Under the pieces are notes generated by a model. It saw only the letters and a list, made by a program, of their open reading frames with translations. It made no database searches and was not told the DNA's origin. Shown here one piece after another: positions 25,451-32,779 of a stretch of 64,000 nucleotides of DNA; position 1 is the stretch's first letter; every line of letters begins with the position of its first letter. The DNA comes from Streptomyces canus 299MFChir4.1 (GTDB lineage Bacteria > Actinomycetota > Actinomycetes > Streptomycetales > Streptomycetaceae): assembly GCF_000383615.1 (NCBI RefSeq), contig NZ_KB911607.1:50626-114625 (forward strand). The letters are read 5' to 3'. The translations under genes were made by a program, and so were the position numbers.

Positions 25451-27382
25451 TCAGCGGATGGGCCGGTGGACGTTCTCCTTCTCGGAGGGGCCGGGGGTCG
25501 CGTCCGCGATCCAGACGCCTTCGCCGGAGGGGTCGACGATGCCGTCCTCCAGCCAGGCGTAGGTGCCGGAGAGCACACCCTTGACGACCTTGCGGTCCTG
25601 GTCGTCGGTGTTGTTCCAGAGGCGGCCGAAGAGTTCCTCGACGCGCAGGCGGGACTGGTGGCAGAAGGCGTCGGCGAGCTGGTAGGCCTCGCGGCCGTGG
25701 GCTTCGGTGGTGTAGAGGAGTTCGGCGCGTACGCAGGCGGCGCTCATCGCGAAGAGTTCGGCGCCGATGTCGACGATGCGGCCGAGGAAGCCCTGCTTGG
25801 TCTCCATGCGGCCCTGCCAGCGGGACATGGCGTAGAAGGTGGAGCGGGCGAGTTTGCGGGCCGTTCGTTCGACGTAGCGCAGGTGCGTCGAGAGGTCGAC
25901 CTCTCGTTTGAACTCACTGTAGGAGTTCGGGAGTTGGCCGGGTCCGGCGACGAGTTTGGGGAGCCACTTGGCGTAGAAGACGCCTGCGTTCGCGCCTGCT
26001 TTCGCCTTGTCGCCGAGGGATTTGTCCGGGGCGATGAGGTCGCCTGCGACGGAGAGGTGGGCGTCGACGGCCTCGCGGGCGATCAGCAGGTGCATGATCT
26101 CGGTGGAGCCCTCGAAGATGCGGTTGATGCGCAGGTCGCGCAGGACCTGTTCGGCGGGGACGGCCTTCTCGCCGCGGGCCCTCAGGGAGTCGGCGGTCTC
26201 GAAACCGCGGCCGCCGCGGATCTGGACGAGTTCGTCGGCGATGAGCCAGGCCATCTCGGAGGCGTAGAGCTTGGCGAGGGCGCCTTCGATGCGGATGTCG
26301 TTGCGGTTCTCGTCGGCCATCTGGGAGGACAGGTCGAGGACGGCCTCCAGGGCGAAGGTGGTCGCGGCGATGAAGGAGATCTTGGAGCCGACGGCTTCGT
26401 GGTGGGCGACGGGCTTGCCCCACTGTTCGCGGGCGGCGGACCATTCGCGGGCGATCTTCAGGCACCACTTGCCTGCGGCGACGCAGGAGGCGGGGAGCGA
26501 GAGGCGGCCGGTGTTGAGGGTGGTGAGGGCGATCTTCAGGCCCTGGCCCTCCTTGCCGATGAGGTTCGCGGCCGGGACCCGGACCTGGTGGAAGCGGGTG
26601 ACGCCGTTCTCGATGCCGCGCAAGCCCATGAAGGCGTTGCGGTTCTCGACGGTGATGCCGGGTGAGTCGGTCTCGACGACGAAGGCGGTGATGCCGCCCT
26701 TGTGGCCCTCGGACTTCGGGACGCGGGCCATGACGACGAGGAGGTCGGCGACCACGCCATTGGTGGTCCAGAGTTTCACTCCGTCGAGGACGTAGTCGTC
26801 CCCGTCGGGTACGGCGGTGGTGGCGAGGCGTGCCGGGTCGGAGCCGACGTCCGGTTCGGTGAGGAGGAAGGCGCTGATGTCGGTGCGGGCGCACCGGGGC
26901 AGGAACTTCTCCTTCTGCTCCTGGGTGCCGAAGAGCTTCAGCGGCTGGGGTACGCCGATCGACTGGTGGGCGGAGAGCAGTACGCCGATCGCGGGGCTCG
27001 CGGAGCCCACGAGGGCGAGCGCCTTGTTGTAGTACACCTGCGTGAGGCCGAGGCCGCCGTACTTGGTGTCGATCTTCATGCCGAAGGCGCCGAGTTCCTT
27101 GAGTCCGGCCACGACGTCGTCGGGGATGCGGGCCTCGCGTTCGATGAGGGCGCCGTCCACCTTGGTCTCGCAGAAGTCGCGGAGTGCGGCGAGGAATGCC
27201 TCGCCCCGCCGGGCGTCCTCCTCGGGGGGCATGGGGTGGGGGTGGATGAGGTCGAGCCGGAACCGGCCGAGGAACAGTTCCTTGGCGAAGCTGGGCTTGC
27301 GCCAGTCCTGCTCCCGGGCTGCCTCCGCAACCTCGCGGGCCTCGCGCTCGGTGACGACGGGCTTGGTGGACGGTGCGGACAT
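25451..27382 (-). CDS. Long-form acyl-CoA dehydrogenase
   Basis: A 643-residue flavoprotein. The first 440 residues form an acyl-CoA dehydrogenase domain: the FAD/acyl segments FLLTEPDVGSDPA and DGVKLWTTNG, the C-terminal helical part VQIRGGRGFETADSLR, and the catalytic-Glu region RIFEGSTEIMHLLIAREAV. About 190 extra C-terminal residues give the overall size of VLCAD/ACAD9-type enzymes. It would oxidise acyl-CoA to the 2-enoyl form in fatty-acid or branched-acid breakdown. The ATG at 27382 is preferred because AGGTGA lies five bases upstream; a GTG at 27391 is in frame. Monocistronic, with its own terminator. Confidence 0.88.
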   Translation of the reverse strand: MSAPSTKPVVTEREAREVAEAAREQDWRKPSFAKELFLGRFRLDLIHPHPMPPEEDARRGEAFLAALRDFCETKVDGALIEREARIPDDVVAGLKELGAFGMKIDTKYGGLGLTQVYYNKALALVGSASPAIGVLLSAHQSIGVPQPLKLFGTQEQKEKFLPRCARTDISAFLLTEPDVGSDPARLATTAVPDGDDYVLDGVKLWTTNGVVADLLVVMARVPKSEGHKGGITAFVVETDSPGITVENRNAFMGLRGIENGVTRFHQVRVPAANLIGKEGQGLKIALTTLNTGRLSLPASCVAAGKWCLKIAREWSAAREQWGKPVAHHEAVGSKISFIAATTFALEAVLDLSSQMADENRNDIRIEGALAKLYASEMAWLIADELVQIRGGRGFETADSLRARGEKAVPAEQVLRDLRINRIFEGSTEIMHLLIAREAVDAHLSVAGDLIAPDKSLGDKAKAGANAGVFYAKWLPKLVAGPGQLPNSYSEFKREVDLSTHLRYVERTARKLARSTFYAMSRWQGRMETKQGFLGRIVDIGAELFAMSAACVRAELLYTTEAHGREAYQLADAFCHQSRLRVEELFGRLWNNTDDQDRKVVKGVLSGTYAWLEDGIVDPSGEGVWIADATPGPSEKENVHRPIR

Positions 27383-28049
27383 CAGGCTCACCTCGTCGTG
27401 AATGGGGATCTTGGGGGTCGTATGGTTACCGACGGGTGCTACCCGATCGTATGTACCTGATCCGGGGCGAGCCCACCACCCCTCGCGCGGCCGTTCGGCC
27501 CATGTCGACGGAATACGATCCGGTGCCGGGTCATCGGGGCGGCAGAGACCGCGTCGGTGCCGAGCTCATGTATGTCGCTTCTCGGAGGTCTCCGGTCCGA
27601 GGGAGGGTGCCGCCGGGGCGGCCCTGCGGCCGGTGGTGGGGGCACGGAAACACAGGCGCGGCCGTTTCCGGGTCCGGTTGGCGGGTGAGTGCGACGGGGA
27701 CGACCGTCGGCGGGCGTGGCTTCGCGTGCGCGCTGCCGAGGCGGCCGGTCCCCGGCCCCGGTGTGTGTCAGGGCGGTGCCGGCCGGGGCGAGGTCCCAGC
27801 CCCCGTCCTGGCCGAGCCGCCCCCACCACCCAGCCGGGCCCCACCCCACCCCGCGCTCCACCGTCCCGTCGAGCCCCGCCCCACTCGGTACCGACCTGTT
27901 CTGCGGCCGGACTCCCGTGTCCCGCTCCATGGCCCCGGCGGGCCCGTCGTGGTAGGCAGGAAGCCGCGCCCCGCCAGGGCGGTGAACGACCAGGCCGGAG
28001 TGGGTTCATCTGCTTGGGTCCGTCCCTGCGGGTCACTCGCCCAAGAGTC
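27383..28049. other. Long gene-free stretch left of the xyloglucan locus
   Basis: No coding sequence could be supported: open frames exist on both strands but lack typical codon bias, ribosome sites and recognisable domains. The left end should contain the dehydrogenase promoter. The middle is a C-rich, low-complexity stretch (about 27800-27900). It marks the junction between core genes and the carbohydrate locus and may contain degraded sequence. Confidence 0.4.
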
Positions 28050-28077
28050 TTGTCGAAGCGCTTCGACAACCTATGGA
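28050..28077 (+). promoter_or_regulatory. Candidate promoter of the LacI-family gene
   Basis: TTGTCG (28050-28055) and TATGGA (28072-28077) with a 16-base spacer resemble a vegetative streptomycete promoter. The perfect palindrome covers the -35 and spacer, so binding would block polymerase. Confidence 0.45.
28051..28068. promoter_or_regulatory. LacI-type operator, site 1 (perfect 18-bp palindrome)
   Basis: TGTCGAAGCGCTTCGACA is perfectly self-complementary and has the central CG-step layout of LacI/GalR operators. The 14-bp core recurs at 43149 and 43309. Confidence 0.8.
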
Positions 28078-28139
28078 CACCCACTCCCGGGGGAGCTACT
28101 GTCGAACCACCCCCACTCGCACCTGTTCACACTGCGCAC

Positions 28140-28156
28140 TGTCGAAGCGCTTCACA
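28140..28156. promoter_or_regulatory. LacI-type operator, site 2
   Basis: TGTCGAAGCGCTTCACA shares 15 bases with site 1 and lies 16 bases before the regulator ATG. A half-site TGTCGAA also occurs at 28099. Two sites about 90 bp apart suggest autoregulation, possibly with looping. Confidence 0.75.
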
Positions 28157-28172
28157 AAGCTTGGAGAGCTGG

Positions 28173-29186
28173 ATGGTCACCCTCGCCGAGGTCGCCCAGC
28201 ACGCCGGAGTCTCGGCGAGCACGGTGAGCTATGTCCTCAGTGGCAAGCGGTCCATCTCGACGAGCACCCGGCAGCGGGTCGAGGAGAGCATCCGCGAACT
28301 CGGCTACCACCCGAACGCGGGCGCCCGCGCCCTCGCCAGCAGCAGGTCGAACATCATCGCGCTGATGATCCCGCTCCGCACCGACATGTACGTGCCGGTG
28401 ATGATGGAGATCGCCATCGCGGTGGCCACCACCGCGCGGACACACGGGTACGACGTCCTGCTGCTCACCGGCGAGGAGGGCCCCGACGCCGTACGGCGCG
28501 TCACCGGCAGCGGGCTCGCCGACGCGATGATCCTGATGGACGTGGAACTCGACGACGAGCGGCTGCCGTTGCTGCGCGGCACCGACCAGCCGTCCGTGCT
28601 CATCGGCCTGCCCGCCGACACCTCCGGACTCACCTGCGTCGACCTCGACTTCCGGGCCACCGGCGCGCTGTGCGTCGAGCACCTCGCGAAGCTAGGTCAC
28701 CGCGACATCGCTGTCATCGGCGAGGCCCCGGCGGTCTACGAACGGCACACCGGTTTCGCCGAACGCACCCTGGACGGACTCCGGTCGCGCGCCCAGGAGT
28801 TGGGCGTACGGCTGCTGCACCGGCCGTGCGACGGCGGGTACGACGCGATGGCCGTGACCCTCGCCCGCGTCCTCGACGAGCGTCCGTCCACCACGGGCTT
28901 CGTCGTGCAGAACGAGCAGGCCGTGGAGCCGCTGCTCGCGCTGCTGCGTCAGCAGGGCCGGGCCATCCCCGAGGACGTCTCGGTGGTGGCGATCTGCCCC
29001 GAACAGGTCGCCGTGCAGGCCTCGGTGCGGCTGACGTCGGTGGCCATCCCCGCCCAGGAGATGGGCCGGCACGCCCTGGAGCGTCTCGTCGCCAAGCTGG
29101 AGGGCCGCGGTGAGGACGAAGTGGTCCTGATCGAGCCCGAGTTGACGGTCCGGGCGAGCACGGGCCCGGCGCCTTCGGTGTCCTGA
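28173..29186 (+). CDS. LacI/GalR-family regulator of the xyloglucan locus
   Basis: A 337-residue protein. The N-terminal helix-turn-helix and hinge read TLAEVAQHAGVSASTVSYVL then SGKRSISTSTRQRVEESIRELGY, standard for LacI/GalR. A periplasmic-binding-protein-like effector domain follows (NIIALMIPLRTD, DAMILMDVELDDERLPLL, HLAKLGHRDIAVIGE). The ATG has GGAGAG five bases upstream. Two palindromes precede the gene, and the same core lies at the importer/GH3 control region, so it probably represses the whole locus until an imported xyloglucan fragment binds. The effector is inference. Followed after 91 bases by the GH31 gene, likely co-transcribed. Confidence 0.9.
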   Translation: MVTLAEVAQHAGVSASTVSYVLSGKRSISTSTRQRVEESIRELGYHPNAGARALASSRSNIIALMIPLRTDMYVPVMMEIAIAVATTARTHGYDVLLLTGEEGPDAVRRVTGSGLADAMILMDVELDDERLPLLRGTDQPSVLIGLPADTSGLTCVDLDFRATGALCVEHLAKLGHRDIAVIGEAPAVYERHTGFAERTLDGLRSRAQELGVRLLHRPCDGGYDAMAVTLARVLDERPSTTGFVVQNEQAVEPLLALLRQQGRAIPEDVSVVAICPEQVAVQASVRLTSVAIPAQEMGRHALERLVAKLEGRGEDEVVLIEPELTVRASTGPAPSVS

Positions 29187-29277
29187 CACCTCCCCCACCG
29201 GATCCCACCCACCTCACACCACGCGTTCCGTGCCTGTGCGGCACGCCCCTGTCTGCATTCCTTCAGGAGCACCCCTC

Positions 29278-31317
29278 GTGAATCAGCCTGCCGAAATCCA
29301 GCCCAAGGTCAGTCTCGCGCAGTCCTCCCCCACCGTCGGCACGTTCCGGGAGCGGGACGGCGCGCTGGAGTGGAGCGGGCGTCAGGAGACCGTACGCGTC
29401 GAGCCGTGGGGACCGGACGCGGTGCGGGTGCGTGCCCGGCTCGGCGGGCCGATCCTGGAGGGACTGCCGGGCGCCCTGCTCGACGAGGCTCCGGCCACCG
29501 AGAGCACGGTCAAGATAGGTGACGGGGAAGGGCAGTTGACGGTGGGCGCGCTGACCGTCCACGTCGACGCCGAGGGGCAGCTCCGGTTCCTGCGCACCCA
29601 GGACTCCGCCGAGCTCCTCGCGGAGGCGCGCGCCCACTTCTGGTGGCCCGGCTCGCGTCTGTACACCGCGGTCGGCAATGGCCACCACCGCCTGGAGCAG
29701 CGCTTCGCCGCCTACGACGACGAGAGGCTGTACGGTCTCGGCCAGCATCAGCACGGCAAGCTGGACCAGAAGGGCCTGGTCCTCGACCTGATCCAGCGCA
29801 ACGCCGAGGTCGGCATCCCGGTTCTCGCCTCCAGCCGGGGCTACACCCTGCTGTGGAACAACCCGGCGATCGGCCGGGTGGAGCTGGCCCGCAACGGCAC
29901 GCGCTGGGTGGCCGACTCGGCCCGCCAGATCGACTACTGGATCACCGCGGGCACCCCGGCCGACGGCCAGCGCCGCTACAGCGCGGTGACGGGGCGTACG
30001 CCGATGCTGCCGGAGTGGGCGGCGGGCTTCTGGCAGTGCAAGCTGCGCTACCGCACCCAGGACGAACTCCTCTCCGTGGCACGGGAGTACAAGCGGCGCG
30101 GGCTGCCGATCTCGGCGATCGTCTGCGACTTCTTCCACTGGACGCATCTCGGTGAGTGGAAGTTCGACCCGGCCGAGTGGCCCGATCCGGCGGCGATGGT
30201 CCGGGAACTGGAAGAGCTGGGCATCAAGTTGGTGGTGAGCGTCTGGCCGTCGGTGTCGCCGCTCAGCGAGAACCACGCCCTGATGGAGCAGCGCGGCTGG
30301 TTCATCGGCACGCAGTACGGCCCGATGGCGCACGCCGACTGGCCGGACAAGGGGGTCGCCTCGACCGTCCAGGTCGCCTTCTACGACGCCACGAACCCGG
30401 AGGCCCGGGAGTTCATGTGGTCGAAGGTCCGCGACAACTACCTCGCCCCGTACGGCATCACGGCCTTCTGGCTGGACGCCTGCGAGCCGGAGCTCAAGCC
30501 GGGCTTCCAGGAGAACCTGCGCTACTGGGCGGGTCCCGGTATGGAGGTCGGCAACATGTACCCGGCCGAGAACTCCCGCACCTTCCACGAGGGCCTGAGC
30601 GCGGCCGGCGAGGAGGTGATCACCCTCAACCGCTCGGCCTGGGCGGGCAGTCAGCGTTACGGTGCAGCCCTGTGGTCCGGTGACATCGGCACCGACTTCC
30701 CGACCCTGCGCGACCAGATCACCGCCGGTCTCAACACCGCGATGTCCGGCATCCCCTGGTGGAACACCGACATCGGCGGCTTCCACGGCGGCGACCCGGA
30801 CGACCCGGCGTACCGCGAGGTCATGGTCCGCTGGTTCCAGTTCGGGGCGCTGTCCCCGCTGATGCGGCTGCACGGCTTCCGCGACCCGGGCATGCCGCTG
30901 GGCCCGGACATGACGGGCGGTCCGAACGAGGTGTGGTCGTACGGCGAGGAGGCCGGCGCGATCATGGAGAAGTACCTGCGGCTGCGCGAGCGGCTGAAGC
31001 CGTATGTCCTGAAGGTCATGCGCGAGGCCCATGAGGAGGGTCTGACGCCGATGCGCCCGCTGTTCCTGGAGTTCCCGGACGACCAGGCGGCGTGGACGGT
31101 CGACGACGCGTACCTCTTCGGCGGGGACCTCCTGGTCGCCCCGGTCCTCACGGCCGGCGCGACGGCCCGGACGGCCTATCTCCCGGCGGGCGCGGCCTGG
31201 ACGGACGCGTGGACCGGCCGGACGTACGAGGGCGGTACGACGGTGACCGTGGACGCCCCGCTGGACCGTATCCCGCTGTTCCTGCGGGACGGGGCCAGGC
31301 TGCCGGTGGCGGAGTAG
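29278..31317 (+). CDS. GH31 glycosidase, probable alpha-xylosidase
   Basis: A 679-residue enzyme of glycoside hydrolase family 31. The catalytic barrel shows ISAIVCDFFHWTHLGEWKFD, the nucleophile segment FWLDACEPE (Asp400) and the acid/base segment LWSGDIGTDF (Asp469), then MRLHGFRDPGMP. No signal peptide, so it is cytoplasmic. Family 31 includes alpha-glucosidases and alpha-xylosidases. The surrounding GH74/GH12/GH95/GH42/GH3 set makes removal of the alpha-1,6-xylosyl branches of xyloglucan oligosaccharides the likely job. The GTG start has AGGAG eight bases upstream. The gene follows the LacI-family regulator and ends at a GC-rich hairpin. Confidence 0.88.
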   Translation: MNQPAEIQPKVSLAQSSPTVGTFRERDGALEWSGRQETVRVEPWGPDAVRVRARLGGPILEGLPGALLDEAPATESTVKIGDGEGQLTVGALTVHVDAEGQLRFLRTQDSAELLAEARAHFWWPGSRLYTAVGNGHHRLEQRFAAYDDERLYGLGQHQHGKLDQKGLVLDLIQRNAEVGIPVLASSRGYTLLWNNPAIGRVELARNGTRWVADSARQIDYWITAGTPADGQRRYSAVTGRTPMLPEWAAGFWQCKLRYRTQDELLSVAREYKRRGLPISAIVCDFFHWTHLGEWKFDPAEWPDPAAMVRELEELGIKLVVSVWPSVSPLSENHALMEQRGWFIGTQYGPMAHADWPDKGVASTVQVAFYDATNPEAREFMWSKVRDNYLAPYGITAFWLDACEPELKPGFQENLRYWAGPGMEVGNMYPAENSRTFHEGLSAAGEEVITLNRSAWAGSQRYGAALWSGDIGTDFPTLRDQITAGLNTAMSGIPWWNTDIGGFHGGDPDDPAYREVMVRWFQFGALSPLMRLHGFRDPGMPLGPDMTGGPNEVWSYGEEAGAIMEKYLRLRERLKPYVLKVMREAHEEGLTPMRPLFLEFPDDQAAWTVDDAYLFGGDLLVAPVLTAGATARTAYLPAGAAWTDAWTGRTYEGGTTVTVDAPLDRIPLFLRDGARLPVAE

Positions 31318-31327
31318 CGGCAGCCGG

Positions 31328-31360
31328 AGCGGCCGGCCCCACGGGGGTGGGCCGGCCGCT
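31328..31360. terminator. Hairpin between the GH31 gene and the chorismate mutase gene
   Basis: AGCGGCCGGCCC (31328-31339) pairs perfectly with GGGCCGGCCGCT (31349-31360). It lies between two converging genes and can serve both. Confidence 0.8.
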
Positions 31361-31374
31361 TCGTCGTGTGGGGG

Positions 31375-31995
31375 TCAGCTTCCGCAGACGGAGTGCAAGG
31401 CGCGGGCCAGGGCCCGGGTGTGCAGGGCGTCGAGGTGGTCCTCGTGGTGGACCTGGAGGGCGGCCAACGCGAGTTCGGGGCGGCAGGCGAGCGCGCCGCG
31501 GTCGTCGGCGGTGGTGGCGAGGGCCTCGACGAGGGCGCTGGTCACCCGGTTGATCTCCTGCCGTACGACACTCAGGTCGGGCTTGGTCGTCGGCGCCTGG
31601 TCGGGGTGGTCGGTCCAGCGCTGGAACAGGCCGCGCTGGACGATCTTGTTGGCCTCGATCTGGTCGCGGAAGATCACCCGGATCTCGTCCGGGTCGGCGC
31701 CGAGCTGCTGAGCCTGGGCGGCGACGTTGTCGAGGACCTGCTGTTCGCGGGCGGGGTCGTCGATGGGGCTGTCGGTGCCCCACTTGGCGGCGGCGACCAG
31801 GTCGGCGGTGGCGAGGCGTTCGGCGGCGAGTTCGACGACGGGATGCAGGGCGGAGAGGGAGGGGGCGGTGGCGTGGGGTGCCGCGGCCGTCCCGGAGACG
31901 GGAACCGCGACCGCGGAACCCGTCGCGGTGAGGACGACGGCCGCGGTCGCGGTCACGGTGATCAGGGCACGTCGGAGGGGGGTGGTGGTACGCAT
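31375..31995 (-). CDS. Secreted chorismate mutase (AroQ-gamma type)
   Basis: A 206-residue protein with a clear Sec signal (twin-arginine-free, LRRALITVTATAAVVLTATGSAVAV; cleavage near residue 30). The mature part is all-helical. It has the periplasmic AroQ pattern: LAAERLATADLVAAAKW, then DDPAREQQVLDNVAAQAQQLG, then RVIFRDQIEANKIVQRGL, with the Arg, Lys and Arg/Glu/Gln expected at the active site. The family converts chorismate to prephenate; secreted forms are known in Mycobacterium and some Streptomyces, with unclear purpose. It lies 35 bases downstream of the GH12 gene on the same strand, so it may ride on the xyloglucan operon transcript. Confidence 0.8.
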   Translation of the reverse strand: MRTTTPLRRALITVTATAAVVLTATGSAVAVPVSGTAAAPHATAPSLSALHPVVELAAERLATADLVAAAKWGTDSPIDDPAREQQVLDNVAAQAQQLGADPDEIRVIFRDQIEANKIVQRGLFQRWTDHPDQAPTTKPDLSVVRQEINRVTSALVEALATTADDRGALACRPELALAALQVHHEDHLDALHTRALARALHSVCGS

Positions 31996-32030
31996 GTCCC
32001 CATCAAACCCGACGCACCCCCATGGTCAGG

Positions 32031-32741
32031 TCAACTGCTGCTCACGGTCAGGTTGTTGGTGGTGAAGTTCAGACCGCCGGACGAGCTGGTGATCTCGAAG
32101 CCGAACTGCACGTCACCGATGGTCTCGTTGCCGAACCAGCCCTTGGTGTCCTTGATCCACTTCAGGATCGGGAGGACGTCGACCGTGCCCGAGGTCGAGT
32201 TCGAGGTGCGTACGAAGGAGAACACCTGGTTCGACCCGTTGGTGCCCTTGTACACGGTCCAGCTGTGGCCGCCGAGCGTCACGTTGCCCTGCGAGCTGCC
32301 GAGCGGGCCGACGGCCCCGGTCTTGTTGACCCAGAGCATGATCTCGTACCTGTAGTTGGTGTCCCAGATGTCGTACGACGTGTTGTACGCGCCCGACGAG
32401 GGGACCGAGACGTTGTAGTTGCTGGAGAGCGAACCCAGCGAGGTGATCGACTTGTTGACCACCTTCTTGGAGTTCGGGTAGGACTTGATGCCGCCGGTGT
32501 TGGGGTGGTCGGCCCAGACGCCCCAGTTGGTGCCGGAGTTGGCCCAGATGCACTGGCTGCCGGCGCCGGAGCCCCAGATGTTGTTGTAGAGGGTGTAGCC
32601 GTTCAGGCTCGTGCTGCCCCACTGGTCGCAGGAGTTCCAGACGGCGGCCGAGGCGGGGGCTGAGGCGAGTCCGACGGTGGCGCCGATGGCCATCGCCGGG
32701 GCCAGTGCGGCCATGGTGATCTTGCGCAGGGTGCTTGCCAT
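32031..32741 (-). CDS. Secreted GH12 endo-glucanase/xyloglucanase
   Basis: A 236-residue enzyme made of a Sec signal (MAALAPAMAIGATVGLASAPASA, cleavage near residue 32) and a single GH12 jelly-roll. Conserved segments: NNIWGS near the N-terminus, the nucleophile in RYEIMLWVN (Glu133) and the acid/base in VQFGFEITSSSGG (Glu216). No carbohydrate-binding module follows, unlike many actinomycete cellulases. GH12 members hydrolyse beta-1,4-glucan or xyloglucan; the gene neighbourhood favours xyloglucan. The ATG at 32741 with AAGGGA upstream is chosen over a longer start. It lies 38 bases after the GH95 gene, probably at the end of the importer/GH operon. Confidence 0.9.
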   Translation of the reverse strand: MASTLRKITMAALAPAMAIGATVGLASAPASAAVWNSCDQWGSTSLNGYTLYNNIWGSGAGSQCIWANSGTNWGVWADHPNTGGIKSYPNSKKVVNKSITSLGSLSSNYNVSVPSSGAYNTSYDIWDTNYRYEIMLWVNKTGAVGPLGSSQGNVTLGGHSWTVYKGTNGSNQVFSFVRTSNSTSGTVDVLPILKWIKDTKGWFGNETIGDVQFGFEITSSSGGLNFTTNNLTVSSS

Positions 32742-32779
32742 GGTGTCCCTTCCATGGGTGGGGGGAAATGCGGGGGTGG

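Noticed and set aside
27439..27930. Possible small gene in the stretch left of the LacI-family gene
   Set aside because: The translation is Arg/Pro/Gly-rich with no ribosome site or domain; it is probably non-coding.
28051..28068. The palindrome read as a transcription terminator
   Set aside because: It has no loop, lies upstream of a gene and recurs at other promoters, which fits an operator.
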